Shown piece after piece: positions 49,625-58,759 of a DNA stretch of 64,000 bases (the stretch's first letter is position 1; each line of letters opens with the position of its first letter). Origin of the DNA: Fagopyrum homotropicum (Eukaryota > Streptophyta > Magnoliopsida > Caryophyllales > Polygonaceae). The DNA is taken from assembly GCA_033239125.1 (NCBI GenBank), contig BSWB01000002.1, positions 86,362,560-86,426,559 of the forward strand, written 5' to 3'. The position numbers were made by a program, and so were the translations under genes. Below the pieces are notes generated by a model. That model saw nothing but the letters and a program-made list of their open reading frames with translations, ran no database searches and was not told where the DNA came from.

Positions 49625-50930
49625 ATTGGTATCAGAGCTAATTGACGTTCAACCTACAAAAAGAGTCGGTAAATCATTCAAAAACCAAAAGTATCTCGTT
49701 TTCTTGTTTGAGTCTTGCTTTGTTTTGAGTCTATTGCCATTTCCATTTCTATTCCAAGTTTTTGATTGAACTAACGAGTTTGTTGCTTTGTATGTGAATC
49801 TTGGACGCCGGCACCCCTCCGACACCACGCCTACACCGCGCCTACCACCAGTCCTTGTGCCGACCACCACGCCTGCCACCAGTCTTGCCCCACGTCCAAC
49901 CACAAACACCAAACGAGCCCTAAAACATTCAAAAAGGATAGGCTTATCCGTTCAGCCTATTTTCCAGCTTCTCTTTCTCTCCTCCACAATTTCAGCTTAT
50001 TTTTTTGAATTTTCACCCTTGGTTAGTTATTTACTTGGTCAACTCTATCCTCTTGTAACTAATTAGATTTACTTAGCATTTTTGTTTCATTTTTTTTTCT
50101 TTAATTCCAGCAGTAAGTTAAAAAAAAAAAAGAAAAGAAAGGCAAATCCGAATTCAAAAAAAAAGGAAAGAAAGAAAAGAAAAAGAAAAGAAAAGAAAAG
50201 AAAAGAAAGAGAAAAGAATCAGCATTATATTCATTTCATTTCATTTCATTCTTGCTAGCTTATTCTTGTTTTATTTCATAGTTTGTAATAGTTGAAGTTG
50301 TGCTTGCTAAGTGCTATTGTTCAGCAATCAAAGAGGACTACAAAGGAGCTCATCTCACTCAAAAGTTGTGCTTGCTAAGTGTTATTGTTCATCAACCAAA
50401 AAGGACTACAAAGGAGCTGATCTCACTCAAAGGGACCAAGCCTTTCACGCCTAGCCTAGCTTCACCCTAGCCTAGCCACGTCTTGGCCCTCGCCTAGTTC
50501 ACTTCACTCAAGCCACGCCCTAGCCTTGACAAGCCCTTCAACACAAGCCTTCAGCCCTTCTACACACGCCTAGTTCTTTCAAGGCTTATCTTGAGTTCAA
50601 ACTTTGAGTCCATACTTAGTTGCATATAACATTCGTGCAACTTGTCCTTTCCGTTTTGAGTCTTTTCTTCTCTTTTATTGAGTCAAACACGTTTTTAAGG
50701 TGATTGAAATCGAATTTCGCTTCTACTTTAAAGCTTTTGTTTGACTAAGTATTGAACTCACGTGAGGTTTTTGACTAATACAAGACGAGCCATCAACAAG
50801 CTTGTTGAGCTCCACTAGAGAGTGAGAGTTTGCTTTCGAGTGATACACTTGTGAGGCGTTTTTGTTTTAGCTAACCTAATGTGTTTGAGTGTTTTAGTGT
50901 CTTTGAAAAATTTCAGGAACTCCCACAGGT
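49625..50930 (+). other. C6 leader with PBS, purine-rich tract and tandem repeat
   Basis: PBS TGGTATCAGAGC (49627-49638). The leader holds a ~100-bp purine run of AAAAG/AAAG type (about 50118-50218), then ATTTC repeats. A ~72-bp unit occurs in tandem (about 50294-50438), starting GTTGTGCTTGCTAAGTG, and is followed by a CCTAGCCTAG-type patch near 50450-50480. A His/Pro/Thr-rich open stretch (49788-50066) is low-complexity and is not credited as a gene. Confidence 0.75.
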
Positions 50931-52199
50931 ACGCCAAGCCCCGAGCCTATTTCCCCGGAGTTGTTTAACCTTATCAAGGGCTTGAAAGATAGCATTGAAG
51001 GGTTAACTACAAGGCTGTCCAACTTGGAGGCGTCTAAGGTAGTTCCGGAGCCTCGGCCACTAGGAGGCAACAGGGAGGTAGGAGACCACTCGAGGGCTCA
51101 ACACCAAGGGCAAGACCGAATACCACTCCAAAGCCAACAAGAGGCGTTTCAAGCAGCCCGGCACTCTAATGCCACGCAGCCCTCTCGAAATGTCCAAGGC
51201 TTACGCCACGCCGTGTCCCAACCGGGATGGGGCAATCTTGCTTTCGAGGAGCACGATTCTATCCCTTCTTCTCCTATTATACATGATAATATGCCTAACT
51301 ATCCTCAACAGTTTCAGAATCAAGCTTATGAGCAGGATGAGGACGGTGATGGAGATGACGAGGAATGGAGGCCAAACGGGCGAAGGGAGCACCAACAGCC
51401 CCGGAGACCTCATGACGACCGGCGCCAAGACGAGTAGAGGCGTGACCCCTATGGTGGCCAGCCAAGGAGGGAGCGAGATCCGGAGTATGATGGCCTTGGC
51501 AAAGTGAAGGTGAAGATCCCAAGCTTTGAAGGCAAATGTGACCCGGATGTGTACATGGCTTGGGAGGCCAAGATAGAGCAAATATGGTCATGCCATAACT
51601 TTCCCGAGCATAAGAAGGTACATTATGCAGCTCTTGAGTTTATTGATTATGCTTTGATATGGTGGGATGATTTGGTGATGGAAAGGAGGAGAACTTTGGA
51701 TGCACCGGTAGTTACTTGGGCGCACATGAAGGCCTTGATGAGAGCTCGGTTTGTGCCTCAACATTACACTAGAGAATTGAGGCAAAGGTTGGAGAACTTG
51801 AGGCAAGGGGCCATGACCGCCAAGGAGACCTATAATGCCATGCAAATGGCCATGGTAAAGGCTAATGTGCGAGAGGATGAAGAGACTACAATGGCTAGGT
51901 ATCTTCGTATTCTCAATTCAAGTTTTTCTAACGAGATAGATCTTTTTCCCTATAGCTCTATGACAGAATTGCTCCACCTAGCAATCAAAGTAGAAAGGAA
52001 TATAAAGGCAAGAAGTCAAGGAGGTAAGGATGCCTATGGCACGCCTAGCTCATGGAGGAGCCAAGGAGGTCGCCAACAAGGGAATTACAGCCAGGAGGTG
52101 CCAAGCAAGGAGAAGCTAGCCCCGGAGCAAGGATGCCCACGCAAGGCTTCTTATGCAGCCCCTACCAAGCCCACACCTACACTACCTAAATATGCATGA
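50931..52199 (+). pseudogene. gag: C6 gag, without initiator and zinc knuckle
   Basis: Homology starts at GTPTGTPSPEPISPELFNLI (about 50920-50980). Where other gags have ATG TCT AGG, this copy has no start codon. The coiled coil LFNLIKGLKDSIEGLTTRLS is intact. A TAG at 51435-51437 interrupts the Arg-rich linker, and the same frame continues to the capsid core: GLGKVKVKIPSFEGK, WEAKIEQIWSCHNF, LEFIDYALIWWDDLVMERRR, LRQRLENLRQGAMTAKETY and RYLRILNSSFSNE. After the basic region the frame ends at 52199: a deletion removed the CCHC knuckle and shifted the frame into the acidic linker of protease. Confidence 0.87.
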
Positions 52200-53613
52200 T
52201 CACGATGATTTGGATGATGATGGGATTGAATATGAGCAAGGAGATTGTTTATTAGCTAAGAGAGTGTTATTTGATCATCCTAGCTCATTCCTAGCTAACA
52301 CTTCAATGATTTGTGATAAAAGTCTTGAGCATGATAATTCTATGATAGCTAGGAGGACTTTAAGTGTACAACCTGCTCCTTGTGAAGATAACCAAAGAGA
52401 AAACTTGTTTCACACTAGATGCTCGGTTAAAGGAAAGGTTTGCAATGCTATTATTGATGGAGGAAGTTGTTGCAATATTGCTAGCACCGAAATGATATCT
52501 AAGTTGCAAATTCCTACATTTTATCACCCTAGGCCATATAAACCGCATTGGATGAATGAATGTGGTGAGTTAAAGGTTAATAGGCAAGCTAAAATCACTT
52601 TTACTTTAGGACATTATAAAGATACGGTTTTATGTGATGTTGTGCCTATGCAAGCTTGTCATGTGTTGTTAGGCCGCCCTTGGCAATATGATAGGAGAGT
52701 TATGCATGATGGTTTTACAAATAGATATTCTTTTGTATTCAATGGTAAAACCGTGACTCTTAAGCCTATGACTCCCTTGCAGATTGCGGAGGCATTTGAG
52801 AAGAAGAAGGCAAGTGAGCACGAGCAAGGACAAGCTAAGAAGGGGAGCAAGCCGTCGAGCCAAGACCCATCCCTAGCCACGCCTTCTAACCACCAGCCTA
52901 GCATCCTTGTGTCCACGGCCACAAAACAGCCCACAACAGCCTTGTTAGCTTCCAAACTTGAGCTACAAAATGACTACCTACCCTTAGACACCACCTTGAT
53001 AATGTTGTGTAAGGAGCTCACCTTGATGAGTGATGAAGCCAAGGCTACCTTACCACCTACTATTTCAGCCATCCTTGACGAGTTTAAGGATGTGTTCCCG
53101 GAAGAAATACCACATGGCCTCCCACCTTTGAGAGGCATTGAGCACCAAATTGACCTTATCCCCGGCGCAACACTCCCAAATAGACCAGCCTACCGAATGA
53201 ATCCAAAGGAGAGTCAAGAGATCCAAGCGCACGTTCGAGACCTCCTAGACAAGGGCTACGTGAGGGAGAGCTTAAGTCCGTGCGCCGTGCCCGTGCTCTT
53301 GGTGCCTAAGAAGAACAACACATGGAGGATGTGTGTTGATTGTCGAGCTATCAACAACATCACCATCAAGTACCGCCACCCTATTCCCCGCCTAGATGAC
53401 ATGCTTGATGAGCTACATGGTGCCACCACCTTTAGCAAGATAGACCTACGGAGTGGCTACCATCAAATTCGAATGAAGGAGGGGGACGAGTGGAAAACAG
53501 CCTTCAAAACTAAGTTTGGTTTGTATGAGTGGCTTGTTATGCCATTTGGGTTAACTAATGCTCCTTCTACCTTTATGCGCTTAATGAACTATGTATTGAG
53601 AAGTATACTTTGA
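52190..53613 (+). pseudogene. pol: C6 protease and RT N-terminal half
   Basis: This frame is open from the acidic linker (HDDLDDDGIEYEQGDCLL). Protease has IIDGGSCCNIASTEMISKL, GHYKDTVLCDVVPMQ and VLLGRPWQYDRRV. The linker LDEFKDVFPEEIPHGLPP leads to RT with VPVLLVPKKNNTWRMCVDC, KIDLRSGYHQIRMKEGDEWK and LTNAPSTFMRLMNYVLR. It stops at 53611-53613, where a templated insertion (53604-53693) breaks the palm just before YFDDILIYS. It is one of the better preserved C protease regions. The open frame starts earlier (52153), but that part is out of frame with gag. Confidence 0.9.
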
Positions 53614-53693
53614 TGATATTTTAATCCGGAAAACAGCCTTCAAAACTAAGTCGGGAAGAGCTTGTTGTAGTATACTTTGATGATATTTTAATC
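53604..53693 (+). repeat. Duplication with templated filler in C6 RT
   Basis: TATACTTTGATGATATTTTA(ATC) occurs at 53604-53626 and again at 53671-53693. The 44 bases between them include GGAAAACAGCCTTCAAAACT (53628-53647), an exact copy of DNA at 53492-53511 in the same gene. This has the form of break repair with local template switching. Confidence 0.9.
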
Positions 53694-54643
53694 TATAGTA
53701 GGTCCCTAGAGGAGCATGAAGAACATCTAAGGGAAGTAGTTCTTACCCTTAGGGCTGAACACTTGTATGCTAATCTTAAGAAATGTAGCTTTTGTACTAA
53801 TGAGGTTATATTTCTTGGTTTTGTAGTGACTATACAAGGCCTACAAGTGGATGAGGAGAAGATTAGAGCAATCAAAGATTGGCCCACACCAACATCCATC
53901 GGCCAAGTAAGGAGTTTCCATGGGCTTGCAAGCTTCTATAGGCGCTTTGTGAGAGACTTTAGTACCATTGTTGCGCCCTTGACGGAAATTTGCAAAAAGC
54001 ATGCGCCATTTGTGTGGGAGGAGGCGCAAGAACGTGCCTTTAGCAAGCTGAAATTGGTCTTAACCGAGGCGCCTTTGCTAGCTCTTCCCGACTTCACTAG
54101 GCCCTTTAAAGTGGAGTGTGACGCCTCGGGCATTGGCATAGGCGGTGTGCTCATGCAAGAAGGTAAGCCTATTGCCTTCTTTAGTGAAAAGCTCAAAGGA
54201 GCATGTCTTAATTACTCTACCTATGATAAAGAGTTATATGCTTTGTTTAGAGTGCTTAAGACATGGCAACACACTTGTGGCCTAGAGAGTTTATTTTGCA
54301 TTCCGATCATGAGTCTTTGAAGCATTTTCGGAGTCAAGATAAACTAGATAGGAGGCATGGTAGGTGGATGGAATTTATTGAGACTTTTCCCTATGTTATC
54401 AAGTATAAAAAGGGAAAAGACAATCTAGTGGCGGATGCCCTCTCTAGGAGGTACACATTGTTGACTACATTGGATGCTAAGGTATTAGGCTTTGTTTACA
54501 TTAAGGAGCTCTATGAATCTGATATTGATTTTGGTGATACATATAAGTTATGTGTGCAAAAAGTTTCCTTAGATAAATACTATTTGTTTGAGGGATTTTT
54601 GTTTCGAATTGATAAGGTGTGCATACCTAGGTGTTCCCTTTGA
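53694..54643 (+). pseudogene. pol: C6 RT C-terminus and RNase H, frameshifted
   Basis: After the filler the frame resumes with ILIYSRSLEEHEEHLREVV, then LKKCSFCTNEVIFLGFV, VRSFHGLASFYRRFVRDFS and the RNase H site VECDASGIGIGGVLMQ, up to LKTWQH (about 54271). A 1-bp loss at ACACACTTGTGG (others read ACACTACTTGTGG) shifts the frame. The second part (54263-54643) carries LHSDHESLKHFRSQDKLDRR, YKKGKDNLVADALSRRY and KVCIPRCSL, and ends at TGA (54641-54643), where others read CGA. Confidence 0.88.
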
Positions 54644-55785
54644 TTGTTGCTAGTAGAGGAAGCCCATAAAGGAGGTTTAATGGGTCATTTTGGGAGGGAT
54701 AAAACTTATGCTATGCTGCACTCACACTTTTATTGGCCACACATGCTTAGGGATGTTGAAAATGTGCTTAAAAGATGCTTAGAATGCCTTAGAGCTAAAT
54801 CTAAAGTGAAGCCTCATGGATTGTACACACCTTTGCCCATCCCAACAACCCCTTGGGAAGACATTAGTATGGACTTTATTGTGGGATTGCCTAGGACTAA
54901 AAGAGGTAGGGACTCGATTTTTGTGGTTGTAGATCGTTCCTAAAAAATGGCTCACTTTATTGCTTGTCACAAAACTGATGATGCGGCCAATGTAGCTAAT
55001 CTATTCTTTCGGGAAGTAGTCAGGTTACATGGAATTCCGAAGACAATAGTAAGTGATAGGGATGTTAAGTTCTTAAGTTATTTTTGGAAGACTCTTTGGC
55101 GAAAGCTAGGTACAAAATTGTTATTTTCTACATCAAGCCACCCCCAAACTGATGGGCAAATGGAAGTAACTAATAGGACTTTAACCACAGTTTTAAGGGC
55201 TGTCATCAAAAAGAATCTAAAGGAATGGGAGGATGTCTTGCCACATGTTGAATTTGCCTATATTAGAGTTGTACATTCGTCTACTTCCATCTCTCCATTT
55301 GAGTGTGTTTATGGTTTTAATCCACTAACCCCTTTTGATCTTACACCGTTGCCTAAGAAGGAGCGAGTGGATTTAAGTGCTAAAATGCAGGTTGAACACA
55401 TCAAGGAGCTACATAGGAGGACAGGATTAAGCTTGAGGAGAAAGGCAAATACAACGCAGCCAAGGCAAACCAAGGAAGGAAGAAGGTTACATTTGAGGCC
55501 GGTGACCTTGTATGGCTACACTTGAGGAAGGAGAGGTTTCAACAACTTCGGAAGTCCAAGCTCTCTCCAAGAGGAAACGGACCTTTCAAGGTGCTACACA
55601 AGGCTGGTGAAAATGCCTATGTGCTAGACTTGCCGGACGACTATGCTTGTGATCCCACGTTCAATGTGAGGGATCTAAGCCCTTTTCCACCCCTTAGTGA
55701 TGATCAAGGAAATTCGAGGTCGAATTTTTTTAAAGAAGGGGAGAATGATGACGGGTCATCCGAGCTAGCTCCATCTTTGATCTAG
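54644..55785 (+). pseudogene. pol: C6 integrase and tail, several lesions
   Basis: The zinc region (HKGGLMGHFGRDKTYAML to CLECLRAKSKV) and DISMDFIVGLPRTKRGRDS are in one frame to 54943, where RFSKMAHF is disrupted. The core continues from 54947 with VSDRDVKFLSYFW and HPQTDGQMEVTNRTL to ERVDLSAKMQVEHI, then shifts frame near 55430. The end is recovered from 55522: RKERFQQLRKSKLSPRGNGP, FKVLHKAGENAYVLDLPDD, NVRDLSPFPPL and, across the purine tract, DDGSSELAPS. It stops where the hybrid LTR begins to follow family A. Confidence 0.87.
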
Positions 55786-55812
55786 TCATTTGCGGCCCCA
55801 ACCCACATCAAA
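55746..55812 (+). repeat. Hybrid mini-LTR: C start joined to A end
   Basis: TGATGACGGGTCATCC to CTCCATCTTT is the start of a C LTR. From about GATCTAGTCATTTGCGGC to CCAACCCACATCA it is the end of an A LTR. The shared (G)ATCT at the join suggests microhomology-driven deletion between two different LTRs. Only 67 bp remain. Confidence 0.85.
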
Positions 55813-56791
55813 ACGAAGGGAACACCTAGGTATGCACACCTTATCTACTCGAAACAGAAATCCCTCAAACAAATAGAATTTATCAAAGGAACCTTTTTGC
55901 ACACAAAGCTTATATGTTTCTCCAAAGTCAAAGATCAGATTCATAGAGCTCCTTAATGTAAACAAATCCTAACACCCTAGCATCCAATGTAGTTAGCAAT
56001 GTATGCCTCCAAGAAAGAGCGTCCACAACTACATTGTCTTTTCCCTTTTTATACTTGATAATATAGGGAAAAGTCTCAATAAATTCCATCCATCTACCAT
56101 GCCTCCTATCTAGTTTATCTTGACTTCGAAAATGTTTCAAAGATTCATGATCAGAATGCAAAATAAACTCTCTAGGCCACAAGTAGTGTTGCCATGTCTT
56201 AAGTACTCTAAATAATGCATACAACTCTTTATCATACGTAAAGTAGTTAAGACATGCTCCTTTAAGCTTTTCACTAAAAAAGGCAATAGGCTTACCTTCT
56301 TGCATAAGCACACCTCCTATGCTAATTCCCGATGCATCACACTCCACTTCGAAAGGCCTAGTGAAGTCAGGGAGAGCTAGTAAGGGTGCCTCGGTGAGAA
56401 CCAACTTCAGCTTGTTGAAAGCACGTTCTTGAGTTGCTTCCCACACAAATGGTGCATGTTTCTTGCAAATCTCCGTCAAGGGTGCAGCAATGGTACTGAA
56501 GTCTCTCACAAAGCGCCTATAGAAACTTGCAAGCCCATGGAAGCTCCTTACATGGCTAATGGAAGTAGGTGTTGGCCAATCTCGAATTGCTCTAATCTTC
56601 TCCTCATCCACTTGTAGACCTTGTGCAGTCACTACAAAACCAAGAAATATAACTTCATTAGTGCAAAAGCTACATTTCTTCACGTTGGCATACAAGTGTT
56701 CAGCCCCAAGGGTAGAAACAACTTCCCTTAGATGTTCTTCATGCTCCTCTAGGGACCTGCTATAGATTAAGATATCATCAAAATACACTAC
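55813..56791 (-). pseudogene. pol: C fragment C5: RT end, RNase H and integrase start
   Basis: On the minus strand from 56791: YFDDILIYSRSLEEHEEHL, VKKCSFCTNEVIFLGFV, VRSFHGLASFYRRFVRDFS and ICKKHAPFVWEATQERAF. RNase H follows (VECDASGISIGGVLM and HSDHESLKHFRSQDKLDRRH), then VVDALSWRHTLLTTLDARVL, GFVYIKELYESDL and, after a 1-2 bp disturbance near 55928, KVCIPRCSLR. The 290-codon stretch 55928-56800 is open. The right end is the insertion point of G, so the rest of this copy lies beyond the window. The left end is joined to the A LTR tail at 55812. Confidence 0.9.
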
Positions 56792-57118
56792 TGATAACAC
56801 GATTTATTACGTAGTTTTAGGTAATCATTTAGATAGAATTCTCACTCATTCATGCATGGTTTAGCACTAGTTCACGACGTTTTGCACTCAATTCATGTAT
56901 TTTTCCGAGATAGACGTCTACACGGACTTGTGCGTGTTTTATAGGTATTTCGGGAGATTTAGGAGCTAAAACGATATGTTTGAGGATCGTTCATCTAGAT
57001 GACACACCCTCGGACTCATTAGGACACAAGCTAAAGGCCAAGGAGGACTCATGGAGCCTTGCCAACACAAGCCATGCACCAAATCACAGCTTAATGATCC
57101 AAAGCGAAGTTTCTGCAG

Positions 57119-57172
57119 CAAATCACGGTTCTCTGACACTCCACGGCCGTGGAATCACCCGTGGATTTTGCC
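57119..57172. repeat. Palindromic cassette, G LTR site 1
   Basis: Forward AAATCACGG, spacer, palindrome CCACGGCCGTGG (core 57144-57149, 353 bp into the LTR), short spacer, inverted CCGTGGATTTTGCC. It matches D site 1 in position and plan, not in letters outside the core. Confidence 0.9.
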
Positions 57173-57227
57173 AGATTCTTGTGACAGCTGTGCCACGACT
57201 CTCATGGCCAGCTCATGCAAAATTTGT

Positions 57228-57234
57228 TATAAAA
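57228..57234 (+). promoter_or_regulatory. TATA box of G LTR
   Basis: TATAAAA is followed by GTGGTCC. The D LTR has TATAAGTGGTC at the matching place (11304), so the context is conserved between the families. Confidence 0.6.
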
Positions 57235-57730
57235 GTGGTCCTTCATTGGCTGAGAAGAGCATCTTGGAGCAGCTCTCCATTATCCATTATCCTCTAACAA
57301 AAATATGCTCTCAACAAGAAATCTTTCTAGGAAGGAAAGTGTCAAAGAGGAAGTAGAAGAGCTCCATTGAAGAGGAGAAGAAGAACACACACCATTACCA
57401 CACTTGATAGTTTTGTATTGAAGAATTCCGGATTCTATTTCTAAGAGTTGTATGAATCATTTGAACCTTCTTTTGGAAGGATTGTGAGTTACTCTAATTC
57501 TATTTTCAGCTTGGTTTTGTTTTAGTTCACTTGTTCATCTCTTTTCTTTCATCAACTTGCAAATGGATGTCATAATTTTATGTTTGATTGTTTCGATTTC
57601 TATTATGAACGTTGTAGGCTAAATAGATGTGGTTCTAGGGTAAGGAAAGGATGGTTATGGCTAGGGCTATGATAGGACGGACTTAGATTTATCTTTGGAT
57701 GACTTGTGTGTATGAACGTAGCTGCTGTTA

Positions 57731-57793
57731 GAAATCACGGGTAGTTCTTGCTTAACCACGGCCGTGGTTTAGGTAGAACAAACCGTGATTTTC
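57731..57793. repeat. Palindromic cassette, G LTR site 2
   Basis: Forward GAAATCACGGG, spacer with AGTTCTTG, palindrome AACCACGGCCGTGGTT (core 57759-57764), a ~13-bp spacer, inverted CCGTGATTTTCC. The spacer string GTTCTT is shared with D site 2, which helps show that the cassettes are homologous. Confidence 0.9.
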
Positions 57794-57896
57794 CTTGGTT
57801 CGATGGATCTTGTCTTAGATTGTTAAGATGTTGAAATCCTAAGTGTTGTTGAGTTTAATCTACCCTAGGGTGACCTAGTGTTAGCAACTAAGTGCT

Positions 57897-58163
57897 AGGA
57901 GAGACTTACCCGGTAATCCTTGCTCTTAGATTCCATGATAACAAACCTTAGGTAGTGGTGAGCCTAATAAGCCGCCATTGGATTAGGTGTGCTAGGATAG
58001 TTGTTTAGGACTTCCCTTTCCAAGACTTACCCGGTAAGGATAGGTTAGACCCCTAGCTAACAATCCGGTTTGTGTAGAATTCCTATCCTTAGGTTCTTAG
58101 AGACTTACCCGGTGATGAGACCTTTGGAATGGACTAGTTGGACCATGAGACCTACCCGGTAAT
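57897..58163 (+). repeat. ACTTACCCGGTAA repeats in G LTR
   Basis: Four copies at about 57899 (GAGACTTACCCGGTAA), 58024 (AAGACTTACCCGGTAA), 58100 (GAGACTTACCCGGTGA) and 58147 (GAGACCTACCCGGTAA). Order and spacing match the D LTRs. No function is known to me. Confidence 0.8.
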
Positions 58164-58623
58164 TGATCCCAATCTAGAAACGCTAAATCCCAACATATCA
58201 TAGTCAATCCAAGGAATGAATAGATAGCTTGAGTCCTATGCCATAACCGGAACTTCCAACCCCTAGAATCCGTCTTTTCTTTCTTTGATCATTATCTTGT
58301 TTAGTTTGTTTATTTGTGTTGATTCATAGTTTAGTTGATTGTTTACTTGCATGAATTGTGATCTTTGATTGATCACCAAAAACCAACCAAACACATTTGA
58401 GATTTTCATTTCTTTATTTCTTTCTTTTCTTTTAACCTAGGTCTTTACTAAACTCAATCACAAATCGAATCAATTTCACCTTAGTCTTTGTGTTCGACCT
58501 CGGAATACTATCCCTACTACAAACGTCCCGTACACTGCGGGTTTCGCTAGGTAGTTTAGGATTTAGTTCGAGTTATAAATTTAAAACCCATTTGCGCATC
58601 ACGATCTTAGCGTAACAAGTTTT

Positions 58624-58642
58624 TGGCGCCGTTGCCGGGGAC
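58624..58642 (+). other. Primer-binding site of G
   Basis: TGGCGCCGTTGCCGGGGAC, six bases after the LTR end, identical to the PBS of D. Confidence 0.88.
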
Positions 58643-58759
58643 TAGGTCTAGATTGAGTCTATTTTGTGATTGATTATTAGTGTAGATCTTTCTTGTTACT
58701 TTTGATCTCTTTTTGGTTTGTGTCTTTGCTTTTCAGGACATCTCTTACTCTTTAGGTGT

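Larger units (their letters stand above)
48792..55812 (+). mobile_element. Family C element C6, full length but with a collapsed 3' LTR
   Basis: 5' LTR (48792-49624), PBS, leader, gag, protease, RT, RNase H, integrase and tail are present in order on the plus strand. The 3' LTR is reduced to about 37 bp of its start, joined to the last 30 bp of a family A LTR. Many small lesions interrupt gag and pol. The left LTR is also joined in frame to a truncated protease upstream, so it may have been the 3' LTR of another C copy. Confidence 0.88.
56792..58617 (+). repeat. 5' LTR of G
   Basis: 1826 bp, TGATAACACGATTTAT to TTAGCGTAACA. It is homologous to the D LTRs along its length but well diverged. 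Landmarks: palindromic cassettes (cores 57144-57149 and 57759-57764), TATA box TATAAAA (57228-57234), four ACTTACCCGGTAA motifs (57897-58163) and the U5 string TGCGGGTTTCGCTAGGTAG (about 58537). Like D, it shows no protein in its short open stretches. Confidence 0.9.

Noticed and set aside
49788..50066. Thr/Pro-rich ORF in the C6 leader
   Set aside because: Low-complexity composition, located between PBS and gag, and not seen in the C-related leader of F.
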